From Deltaproteobacteria bacterium (GTDB lineage Bacteria; Myxococcota_A; UBA796; SXON01): a stretch of 64,000 nt of DNA. Under the pieces are notes generated by a model. The model searched no databases. It saw only the letters and a list, made by a program, of their open reading frames with translations, and was not told the origin of the DNA. Each line of letters opens with the position of its first letter. Positions within the stretch are counted from its first letter, which is position 1. The stretch spans positions 31,873 through 95,872 of the forward strand of contig CANFCK010000018.1 of the NCBI GenBank assembly GCA_947445035.1, in the 5' to 3' direction. This document shows, piece after piece, positions 52,844 to 61,533 of the stretch. A program made the translations under genes and the position numbers.

Positions 52844-53655
52844 CCCGAACTCGACCGTTTGGCGAGCTCAGCCGCGAGCCGGGCCCCCTCTCCGGAGCGC
52901 TCCGGGGGCACGGCGAGGCTAGAAAATCGCTGATTCAGGACGCGGAGGTCGCATTGGAGCGCCTCCGGCGCCGTCCCGGCGCCGGAGGCGGCCGCGCGCA
53001 GCGCCGCCTCCATCTGGTCGCGAACCACCCCCAATTGGGCCACCAACTCATCCCGCTCGGCCGAGGGGTCGGGCGGACGGCTGACACGAAGATCCCGTAG
53101 TCGGTGTCCGATCCAGGCGAGGTGGGGAGCGCTGACCAGGAGCACCGACCCGCTGGGGAGTAGGAAGGAACTGAGCGACAGGGCCAGAACATGGGCAAAA
53201 AGCGCTTGCCCATGTCGGCGGCGCGCCACCTCGGACTGCCGCCCATGGGCGCGACGCCCGACATCCATCCAAACCGCCCAACCCAACCCGGCGAGCGCGA
53301 GCGGGGCCAAAAGCACAGGAGTCGCGACCCCGGCGACGATGGGTGCGAATAGCCCGGTTTCCCATGCGAGCTGGGCAATCACCACGAAAACCACGACCCC
53401 CATCCAGATCACCCACCTGGGAACACCGCCCGTAAGCCAGGCGATCGGCTGGCTCGCGACGATGATCTGAACCTCGGCGGCATCGAGCGCCTCCAACTCC
53501 ACCCGGACGCCGTGGAAACCACGCGCGGACGGCGTCTCACCCGGCGGCTCTGCGAGGAAGCCGGCGTCCCGGAGCGCGCTCCGCCAGATCGTGGAAGGAG
53601 CGGTCGGCTGGACGCGGTCGAGCAGCCCGGGATCCAGGACGACCAGCCGGAACAC
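52840..53655 (-). CDS. Hypothetical membrane protein
   Basis: A 271-residue protein. The soluble N-terminal part (1-75) is followed by two or three hydrophobic segments (VIWMGVVVFVVIAQLAWETG; IVAGVATPVLLAPLALAGLG; LALSLSSFLLPSGSVLLVSA) and a helical cytosolic tail with likely coiled-coil character (SAERDELVAQLGVVRDQMEA). No family is recognised. Its ATG is immediately next to the stop of the PilT-PilT fusion gene, and its stop overlaps surf1, so it bridges the pilus and oxidase genes. Confidence 0.65.
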   Translation of the reverse strand: MFRLVVLDPGLLDRVQPTAPSTIWRSALRDAGFLAEPPGETPSARGFHGVRVELEALDAAEVQIIVASQPIAWLTGGVPRWVIWMGVVVFVVIAQLAWETGLFAPIVAGVATPVLLAPLALAGLGWAVWMDVGRRAHGRQSEVARRRHGQALFAHVLALSLSSFLLPSGSVLLVSAPHLAWIGHRLRDLRVSRPPDPSAERDELVAQLGVVRDQMEAALRAAASGAGTAPEALQCDLRVLNQRFSSLAVPPERSGEGARLAAELAKRSSSG

Positions 53656-55893
53656 TCAAGTACCCAGGAACTTGCGAATTCCCGAGGGGGGAGGGGTGGC
53701 GGCCGGGGCGGGGACGCTTGGCGGAGCGTCGGCACCCACGGGCGTGAGCGACTTCGGATTCAAAATATACCGCATGGCCTCTTCAAAGCTGATGCGGCCT
53801 GCCTCGTAGGCGTCCTTGAGCGCCCAATCCAGTGTGACCATCCCATCGCGACGCGCGGTCTCCATGGCGTTGTGGATCTGGTGGAGCTTGTCCTCGCGGA
53901 TGAGCGTCCGAATCGCCGGCGTTCCGATCATCACCTCGAAGACGGCGGTGCGGCCTCGCCCAGAGCGATGGGGCAACAGGCGTTGAGAGACGACGCCGAT
54001 CAGGCTCGCTGCGAGCTGCGCGCGCGCCTGGTCCTGTTGGTGGCTGGGGAAGGCATCCACGATGCGACCCACAGTTTGGGGCGCGTCATTCGCGTGAAGG
54101 GTCGCGAGCACGAGGTGGCCGGTCTCAGCGGCGGTGATCGCGGCGCCGATCGTCTCGGCATCGCGCATCTCGCCAACAAGCACCACATCGGGGTCCTGGC
54201 GCAGAATGTACTTCAAAGCTGCAGAAAAGCTCGCGGTGTCAGCGGCGACCTCGCGCTGATCGATGGTCGCCAGCCGACTCTGGTGCACGAACTCGATGGG
54301 ATCCTCGACGGTGATGATCCGACAGGCTCGACTGCGATTGATCCGGTCCAGCAGGCACGCCAGTGTGGTGCTTTTGCCGGCACCCGTCGGGCCGACCACG
54401 AGGATGAGCCCCTGCGGGCGCTCGGCCAGCCTCAAAACCGCCTCGGGAAGCCCAAGCTGGTCCGCGCTCGGAACTTCGGAGGGAATGGCCCGCAGCGCCG
54501 CGGCCATGTTCCCCTTCTGGTAGTAGGCGTTGACGCGGAATCGCCCACCGTCATCCACGGCAATCGCAAAGTCGACCTCGCGCTCCAATTCATAGATCGC
54601 GCGCTGGCGAGCGCTCATCACAGAGTACAAAAGGGTGCGCATGTCGGCTTCCGAGAGGGCGGTCTCGTCCAGCGCCAGCAGCCCCCCGTTCACACGAATG
54701 ATCGGCGTCCTACCCGTGGTCAGATGCAAATCGGAAGCGCCCCTTTCGCCGGCGGCCCCGAGCATCGCCCGCAAGTCCAACCCGTGGTCGGTCTGGTCGA
54801 CGCCGGTGCGGAAGGTGGCGCTGCCGGCGGTCATTCCCCGCGCCAAAAGCGCGAATTCGTCCGGGTTCGAGGCGGCGGCGTGCCCGATTTCGTAGCTGAT
54901 GCTGCCTGCCTTGTGAAGGCGCAGCAACGACTGGTTGAACGGCTGAGAAAGCGGATCTGTGGAGCCGCGCATGAGGTCTTGCAGCTCGTCGACTCGCTGC
55001 TCTCGAAGCAACCGCCCCACGGCCGGGGTGTTGGCAAGGACCTCCAACGCCAGCGCCCGTCCACGCCCATCCGCGCGCGGGAGCAGGCGCTGTGAGACGA
55101 TTCCCACGAGGCAGAGCGCAAGGTCCAACGCCGCCTGCGCCCGCATCGCGTCGGGAAAGTAGCCGAGAATGCGCTGGAGAGTCTGCGTCGCGTCGATGGC
55201 ATGCACCGACGCCAGGACGAGGTGGCCGGTCAGCGCGGCGGCGATGGCCACGCCCATGGTCTCGACGTCCCGCATCTCGCCGACGAGGATCACGTCGGGA
55301 CTCTGGCGTACCACTTGCCGCAGCGCTGCGTGAAAAGACTGGCTGTCCGTTCCGATCTCGCGTTGGGTCACCCGTGCTTTGATGTCGGAGTGCACAAACT
55401 CAATGGGATCTTCGATCGTCACGATGTGCGCGGGCCGCGTGCGGTTCACATGATGCAAAAGCGCGGCCAGAGTGGTGCTTTTTCCGGAACCGGTCGCCCC
55501 CGTGACCAGGACGAGGCCGCGGGGCTGCTCCACGAAGGCGGCGAGGCTGTCGGGTAGCCCCAACGCCGCCAACTCGATCGCGCCAGGAGGCACCGCACGC
55601 GCGACGACGCCCATGGCGCCTTGCTGACGGAGCAGGGACAGCCGCAAGCGACGGCCGGTCGGAAGCGTGACCCCAACGTCGAGATCGCCCGTCGCGTCGA
55701 ACCGAGCCAGCGCCGGCTCCGACACCACCCCCTCCAAAAACTCCCGAAGGACCGCCCGCGACGTCGGGGGCTCGGACAGCACGCGGAGTGCCCCGCAGAT
55801 CCGCGCTGCGGGTACCTTTCCTTCGGTGACGAAAAGGTCGGAGGCTCCACCTGCCTCCATTTTCCCGAGCAGCTCAGCGAGCGGAGTGGCCAT
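53656..55893 (-). CDS. Tandem PilT/PilU-type retraction ATPase fusion
   Basis: A 745-residue protein made of two complete PilT-like ATPases. Half one (about 1-345): Walker A GATGSGKST (132-140), Asp box with IEDPIEF, Walker B VILVGEMRD (201-209), His box TGHLVLASVHA. Half two (about 372-720): SDLHLTTGRTPIIRVNGG start, Walker A GPTGAGKST (501-509), Walker B VVLVGEMRD (570-578), and the PilT-specific AIRTLIRED. The first half has SDLFVTEG and a degraded RLLREQR in the matching places, closer to PilU. Both halves look active. Type IV pilus retraction uses PilT and PilU as separate hexamers; the fusion would fix a 1:1 ratio. The ATG has TAGGCT seven bases upstream and no ribosome binding site. 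Confidence 0.88.
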   Translation of the reverse strand: MATPLAELLGKMEAGGASDLFVTEGKVPAARICGALRVLSEPPTSRAVLREFLEGVVSEPALARFDATGDLDVGVTLPTGRRLRLSLLRQQGAMGVVARAVPPGAIELAALGLPDSLAAFVEQPRGLVLVTGATGSGKSTTLAALLHHVNRTRPAHIVTIEDPIEFVHSDIKARVTQREIGTDSQSFHAALRQVVRQSPDVILVGEMRDVETMGVAIAAALTGHLVLASVHAIDATQTLQRILGYFPDAMRAQAALDLALCLVGIVSQRLLPRADGRGRALALEVLANTPAVGRLLREQRVDELQDLMRGSTDPLSQPFNQSLLRLHKAGSISYEIGHAAASNPDEFALLARGMTAGSATFRTGVDQTDHGLDLRAMLGAAGERGASDLHLTTGRTPIIRVNGGLLALDETALSEADMRTLLYSVMSARQRAIYELEREVDFAIAVDDGGRFRVNAYYQKGNMAAALRAIPSEVPSADQLGLPEAVLRLAERPQGLILVVGPTGAGKSTTLACLLDRINRSRACRIITVEDPIEFVHQSRLATIDQREVAADTASFSAALKYILRQDPDVVLVGEMRDAETIGAAITAAETGHLVLATLHANDAPQTVGRIVDAFPSHQQDQARAQLAASLIGVVSQRLLPHRSGRGRTAVFEVMIGTPAIRTLIREDKLHQIHNAMETARRDGMVTLDWALKDAYEAGRISFEEAMRYILNPKSLTPVGADAPPSVPAPAATPPPSGIRKFLGT

Positions 55894-56016
55894 GGGGTCG
55901 AGCCTATCTCCGCTTCGTAGATCGTCCGCGCGGCTTTGTAGCAAACCATCCGACGATCCTGGGTGGGCCCCTGGCCCGCGGCTTGCTACCGGACCAATGC
56001 ACACTTGGTGTCGACG

Positions 56017-59000
56017 ATGCGCTCCCCGACGTTTGTACTCTTCGCACTGCCGCTCCTTGCGGCCACCGCCGGCTGTAGCTGGTTCCAGGACGCGCCCACC
56101 GAGGTCCTCGCCCAGGCGCCCGACACTCTCGTGAGCGCCCACACCGCGGGCGTCGTCGGCCGGCGCTCCCCGATCACGGTGCGTTTTGCCCGCGAGGTCG
56201 CGGCGCCGGACATCGCAGGCAAGCCCGTGGACAGCCCCTTCCGCTTCCAGCCCGCCATCGAAGGCGTCGCGACCTGGACGAGCACCGCCGAGCTGAGCTT
56301 TCAGCCTGCAAATGACCTGACGCCGGGGGCGGCCTACACGGGCGTCGTCGACCTGGTCACCCTCTTGCCCGGCGCCGCCGACGCACGGCCGTTCAGCTTC
56401 GGCTTCGCGGTCGTCGCGCCCGACTTCTCCACCGAATTGGCCGGACTCGCCGCCGATGGCGACGCCCCCCACCAGACCATGACGGGCACCTTGGAACTCG
56501 CAGACGTGGCGGATGCGCTCGCCGTCGAGAAGATGCTCCGCGCCGAGCACGGCGCGGACGCGCTCACCGTGACCTGGACCCACGACGACGCAACTCACCA
56601 CCATGAGTTCGTGGTCCGCGGTATCAACCGCACCATCGACGGCTCCTCGCTCACCCTGGCTTTCGACGGTGCCCCCGTCGGGGTCGATCGCAGCGACACC
56701 CAGGTGGTTGCCATCCCCGGGCTCAACCAGTTCTTGGTGACGTCAGTCCGCGCGGAAACTACGGGTGATCGGCACATCGAACTGCGCTTTTCTGACCCGC
56801 TCCTCGAACGGCAGGACCTCCGTGGCCTGATTCGCGTGGACGGCCGCCCCGACGTGCATATCCAGCGCGATGGGAGCATCATCCGGCTGTACTCGGCCAG
56901 CGGCTGGTCCGACAGTGAAACGGTCGTGATCGAAGACGTCAAGAACTCCAGCGGGTACAAGCTAAAGAATCGGTCCTCGACCACCGTCAGCTTCGCCCCG
57001 CTCGTTCCGGCGGTCCGCTTTGCCACCAGCGGCGTGATCCTCCCTTCCAGCGCCAACCTTACCCTGCCCATCGAAGCCATCAACGTCAGCGCAATCCAGG
57101 TCGAAGCCATCCGCGTGTACGAAGACAACGTCCCCCAGTTCCTCCAGGTCAACGATCTGAACGGGCAGAACGAGCTCAAACGCGTCGGAAAGGTGGTCTG
57201 GAAGGAGCGGGTCGTACTGCCACGGGGGGCGGACGCCTACAACGAGGTGCAGCGAGTCGGGCTCGACGTCAGCCAACTGATCAAGGAAAACCCTCGCGGA
57301 CTCTACCGGATCGAGATGCGGTTCGAGCGCGCCGACATCCTTTTGGACTGTCCCACCGAAGCCTGGACTACCGAGGTCGAAGAGGACGCCGGAGCTTGGG
57401 ACGAAGCAAGCGGCGAGAAGAGTTTCTGGGACTTCTTCGACGGGTACGGCGAAGACGGCTGGAGTGCGTGGGAGCGGCGTGAAGATCCATGCGAGCGGGC
57501 GTTCTACCTCCCGTCCTACGATCACGAAATCACCGTGGGCAGGAACTTCTTGGTCTCGGACATCGGCCTGCTCGCCAAAGAAGGGGCCGACGGCAAGCTG
57601 TCGGCGGTGGTCACCAATCTGCTGACGGCGACCCCAATCGCTGGCGCGGAGGTGGAGCTGCTCGATTACCAACTTCAGTGGGTCGCCCGGGGAAAAAGCG
57701 GCGCCGATGGCATCGTCCACCTTGACATTCCCCAGCACCCGTTCGCGCTGGTCGCAAAGCATGCAGGGCAGGCCGGTTGGCTGCGCCTGGACAAAGGTTC
57801 CGCGCTTGCGACATCTCACTTCGACGTCGGCGGCGCCTCGCTCACTAAAGGGCTCGAGGGGTACCTGTACGGAGAGCGCGGCATCTGGCGGCCAGGCGAC
57901 GACATCTTTCTCACCTATGTGCTTCACGACGCAACGGGCAAACTTCCAGCGCGCCACCCAGCCGACTTCGAGCTCATCAACCCGCTGGGCCAGACCGTCG
58001 AACGCCGCAGCATCACCGATCCGACCGAGGGCTTCTACCGGATCACCACGGGCACCGCAGCCGACGCACCCACAGGAAACTACACCGCAAGGGTGCGCGT
58101 CGGGGGCGCCACCACCGAGAAGGTGCTTCGTGTCGAGGCCGTCGTGCCCAACCGCCTCAAGATCGAGCTTGACGTCAAAGACACCGTCAAGGCCGCAGAC
58201 CTGATGCTCCAGACGACCTTGCGCTCCCGGTGGCTCCACGGTGCTCCCGCCCCGGGCTTCGCGGCCGACATCGCCTTGGATCTCGCGCCGAAGGCTACCA
58301 CTTTCCCCAAATACGGCGACTACACCTTCGACGACCCGCTCGCGAACTTCAGCTACGAAACCGCGACGATCTGGGAGGGCGAGCTCGACGAGGACAGCAA
58401 AGCCCTCGTCCAGGCCAAACTTCCCACCCCTACCGGCGCGCCTGGGCTCCTGCAGGGCACGCTCCGCACCCGGGTGTACGAACCCTCGGGCGCCTTTTCC
58501 ATCGACGAGGCCCAGGTCGTGGTGTCCCCGCACGCCCGATATATTGGTGTTCAACTTCCCAAAGGTGACGCGGCTCGCCAGATGCTGCTCACCGATATCA
58601 AACACCCGGCCAAGGTCGTGCTGCTCGACGAGTCCGGCAAACCGGTCCCAAACGGGAAGGTCGAGCTGAATCTCTACAAGATCGAATGGCGCTGGTGGTG
58701 GGAGAAGGGGCCCGATTCTCTGGCGGAGTACGCCGAGTCTCGCAATCTCGCACCCTTGCAGTCCGGTACCGTCGACATCAAAGGCGGGGTCGCGTCCTGG
58801 GACTTCGACATCAAGTACCCGGATTGGGGACGCTACCTGATCACCGCTCGCGACCTCAACGGGACCCACCGGACCGGAAAGATCGTCTACATCGACTGGC
58901 CGGGATGGGCCGGACGGGCCACGGCCGATCAGCCCGGCGGCGCCAGCGTGCTCTCGCTCACCGCAAACGCCCCGAAGGTCGAGGTCGGCCAACCGATCTC

Positions 59001-61533
59001 ACTCACGTTCCCTCTCGCGCAGGGCTCGCGAGCGCTGGTCAGCTTGGAGACGGGCAGCCGCGTGCTGGAAATGAAGTGGGTTGAGCCGAACGCCGGGACC
59101 AACACCACGACGTCGACCTTCCCCGCAACTGAGGCGATGGCGCCAGGGGTCTACGCCAACGTCACCGTACTCCAACCGTACGGAAAGCGCGCCAATGACG
59201 CCCCGATCCGGCTCTACGGCATCACCCCCATCGAAGTCTTCGACCCCAAGACCAAGCTGCAGCCCAAGATCGCGTCCCCAACCATGTTTGTCCCCGAATC
59301 GACCGCCATGGTCAGCGTTTCGGAGGCGACGGGCCGTGCGATGACCTACACCCTGGCAGTCGTCGACGAAGGGCTATTGGGACTCACGCGCTTCAAAACC
59401 CCGGACGCCTGGGGGACCTTCTACAGCCGCAAAGCTCTGGGAGTTCGGTCCTGGGACCTCTTCGACCAGGTGGCCGGAGCCTACCGGGGCACGCTCGACG
59501 CGACGGTCGGCATCGGCGGCGACGGCAGCGGCGATGGAGCCCGGCCGTCGGCGAAGCGATTCAAGCCCATGGTTCGGTACGAAGGCCCGTTCACGTTGGC
59601 GGCCGGCGCCACTCGCAAGCACGAGATCGCTGTCCCCCAGTACATCGGAGAAGTCCGGGTGATGGTGGTCGCCGGGGGCGGCCACGCGTTCGGCGCCGCG
59701 GAGGTTTCCGTGCCGGTCAAAACCCCGCTGATGGTCCTTGCCAGCTTGCCGCGGGTTCTGGGCACCGCGGAAGAGCTCGATCTTCCGATCTCCATCTTCG
59801 CGCTCGAGCCGAAGATCAAGGACGTGACGCTGACCGTCGAGGTGGATGGCCCGCTTTCCCTCATCGGCGACAAAAAGCGCACCGTCCGCTTCACCCAGGT
59901 CGGCGAGAAGCTCGGGACGTTCCGGCTGAAGGTCGGCAGCGTGGCCGGGATCGCCAAGGTCCACGTCATCGCCACCGGCGGTGGAGAGACCGCGAAGCAC
60001 GATCTTGAGCTCGACGTGCGCTACCCCGGAAGCCCGGAAAGCCGCGTGGTGAGCAAGGCGATCGAGCCCGGGCAGACCTGGCTCGCCGACGTTGTCCTCC
60101 CAGGTGTCGCCGGGACCAACGATGCCACGCTCGAACTCAGCCGTGTCCCGCCGCTCGACCTCGCCCGCCGCCTAGACGAGCTGGTTCGCTACCCGCACGG
60201 CTGCATCGAACAGACCACGTCGGCGGCGTTCCCGCAGGTGTATCTCAGCCAACTCGTCGAGTTGGACGCCAAGCGCCAGGCCGACGTGGACGTGCATCTG
60301 AAGGCGGCGATCACCCGCCTCCGCACGTTCCAGAACGCGGATGGCGGCTTCGGCTACTGGCCAGGCCAGCCGAGCGACGAGTGGGGGAGCAACTACGCCG
60401 GGCACTTCCTCGTCGAGGCCGAGCGCGCCGGACACCTCGCGCCGGCGGGGATCCGTGCCGATTGGCTGCGCTTCCAACGTCAGAAAGCCAACCGTTGGGT
60501 CAAGGCGGCCGAAGCCTCTGACCTGGACCAAGCCTATCGGTTGTACACCCTGGCGTTGGCGGGCCAACCCGACGTGGGCGCCATGAACCGTCTTCGTGAG
60601 GTGACGCTGAGCCCGACGGCGCGTTGGCGCCTGGCCGCGGCGTACAGCTTGGCCGGCCAGAAGGCCACGGCCGAGGCGGTACTCGCCAAGGTGACCACGG
60701 ACGTCGCCGATCGCCACGAGCTCGGAGGCACCTACGGCTCGCCGCTGCGGGACCACGCCATGATGTTGGAATCCGCGGTACTTCTGGGCGACCTCGACCG
60801 CGCCGGCAAGCTGGCTACCGAGGTCTCCAAGGGGCTCTCGACCGAAGGCTGGCTCAGCACCCAGGAAACGGCCTACGCCTTGGTGGCGATGGCCCGCTTC
60901 GCCAGCGTGGGGGGCACCGCCGAGAGCCTCAGTGCGAGTTGGACCCTGGACGGGGGCAAGGCCACGACGGCAACGGGCAAAAAGGCCATCGTCCAAGCCC
61001 CGCTCGCGATCAAGCAGACCGGGACACCCAAGCTCAGCGTCACCAACACCGGAACCCGGCCGCTGTTTGCGCGGCTCCTCACGCGCGGCATTCCTCCGAT
61101 CGGCAAGGAGATGCCTACGTCCCAGGGCCTCACCGTGTCGGTCGAATACCGAACGCGAGAGGGACAGGCCGTCAATGTGGACACGGTCGAACATGGAGCG
61201 GACCTCGTCGCCCACGTCGTCGTCACCAACACCTCCGGGTTCGAGTTGGAGGAGGTCGCGTTGTCACAGGTCTTCGCAGCAGGCTGGCAGATCAACGGGG
61301 TCGCGCCCGGCAAAGGCGACGGCTTCGAGTACCGGGACGTGCGCGATGACCGCGTGTACACCTACTTCGACTTGGCCCCAGGGAAGACGCTGGAGGTGGA
61401 TGTGCCGATCAACGCCAGCTATGCCGGGCATTACTATCTGCCTGGGGTGACCGTCGGCCCGATGTACGACGCGCGAATCGTGGCGCGTACGGCCGGCCAG
61501 TGGGTGAACGTGACCGCCCTCCCCGAGGGCTGA
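56017..61533 (+). CDS. Bacterial alpha-2-macroglobulin lipoprotein
   Basis: A 1838-residue lipoprotein (lipobox ATAGC near residues 15-19) of the bacterial alpha-2-macroglobulin family, which traps invading proteases in the periplasm. MG domains occupy the first two-thirds; the bait-region neighbourhood, TED and the final domain follow. The thioester motif is CIEQ at residues 1396-1399 (YPHGCIEQTTSAAF), with the alternative Ile in place of the common Leu of CLEQ; Cys and Gln that form the thioester are intact. The ATG at 56017 puts the signal peptide first; an earlier GTG is less likely. The stop shares a base with pbpC (TGATG), the usual partner. Confidence 0.92.
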   Translation: MRSPTFVLFALPLLAATAGCSWFQDAPTEVLAQAPDTLVSAHTAGVVGRRSPITVRFAREVAAPDIAGKPVDSPFRFQPAIEGVATWTSTAELSFQPANDLTPGAAYTGVVDLVTLLPGAADARPFSFGFAVVAPDFSTELAGLAADGDAPHQTMTGTLELADVADALAVEKMLRAEHGADALTVTWTHDDATHHHEFVVRGINRTIDGSSLTLAFDGAPVGVDRSDTQVVAIPGLNQFLVTSVRAETTGDRHIELRFSDPLLERQDLRGLIRVDGRPDVHIQRDGSIIRLYSASGWSDSETVVIEDVKNSSGYKLKNRSSTTVSFAPLVPAVRFATSGVILPSSANLTLPIEAINVSAIQVEAIRVYEDNVPQFLQVNDLNGQNELKRVGKVVWKERVVLPRGADAYNEVQRVGLDVSQLIKENPRGLYRIEMRFERADILLDCPTEAWTTEVEEDAGAWDEASGEKSFWDFFDGYGEDGWSAWERREDPCERAFYLPSYDHEITVGRNFLVSDIGLLAKEGADGKLSAVVTNLLTATPIAGAEVELLDYQLQWVARGKSGADGIVHLDIPQHPFALVAKHAGQAGWLRLDKGSALATSHFDVGGASLTKGLEGYLYGERGIWRPGDDIFLTYVLHDATGKLPARHPADFELINPLGQTVERRSITDPTEGFYRITTGTAADAPTGNYTARVRVGGATTEKVLRVEAVVPNRLKIELDVKDTVKAADLMLQTTLRSRWLHGAPAPGFAADIALDLAPKATTFPKYGDYTFDDPLANFSYETATIWEGELDEDSKALVQAKLPTPTGAPGLLQGTLRTRVYEPSGAFSIDEAQVVVSPHARYIGVQLPKGDAARQMLLTDIKHPAKVVLLDESGKPVPNGKVELNLYKIEWRWWWEKGPDSLAEYAESRNLAPLQSGTVDIKGGVASWDFDIKYPDWGRYLITARDLNGTHRTGKIVYIDWPGWAGRATADQPGGASVLSLTANAPKVEVGQPISLTFPLAQGSRALVSLETGSRVLEMKWVEPNAGTNTTTSTFPATEAMAPGVYANVTVLQPYGKRANDAPIRLYGITPIEVFDPKTKLQPKIASPTMFVPESTAMVSVSEATGRAMTYTLAVVDEGLLGLTRFKTPDAWGTFYSRKALGVRSWDLFDQVAGAYRGTLDATVGIGGDGSGDGARPSAKRFKPMVRYEGPFTLAAGATRKHEIAVPQYIGEVRVMVVAGGGHAFGAAEVSVPVKTPLMVLASLPRVLGTAEELDLPISIFALEPKIKDVTLTVEVDGPLSLIGDKKRTVRFTQVGEKLGTFRLKVGSVAGIAKVHVIATGGGETAKHDLELDVRYPGSPESRVVSKAIEPGQTWLADVVLPGVAGTNDATLELSRVPPLDLARRLDELVRYPHGCIEQTTSAAFPQVYLSQLVELDAKRQADVDVHLKAAITRLRTFQNADGGFGYWPGQPSDEWGSNYAGHFLVEAERAGHLAPAGIRADWLRFQRQKANRWVKAAEASDLDQAYRLYTLALAGQPDVGAMNRLREVTLSPTARWRLAAAYSLAGQKATAEAVLAKVTTDVADRHELGGTYGSPLRDHAMMLESAVLLGDLDRAGKLATEVSKGLSTEGWLSTQETAYALVAMARFASVGGTAESLSASWTLDGGKATTATGKKAIVQAPLAIKQTGTPKLSVTNTGTRPLFARLLTRGIPPIGKEMPTSQGLTVSVEYRTREGQAVNVDTVEHGADLVAHVVVTNTSGFELEEVALSQVFAAGWQINGVAPGKGDGFEYRDVRDDRVYTYFDLAPGKTLEVDVPINASYAGHYYLPGVTVGPMYDARIVARTAGQWVNVTALPEG

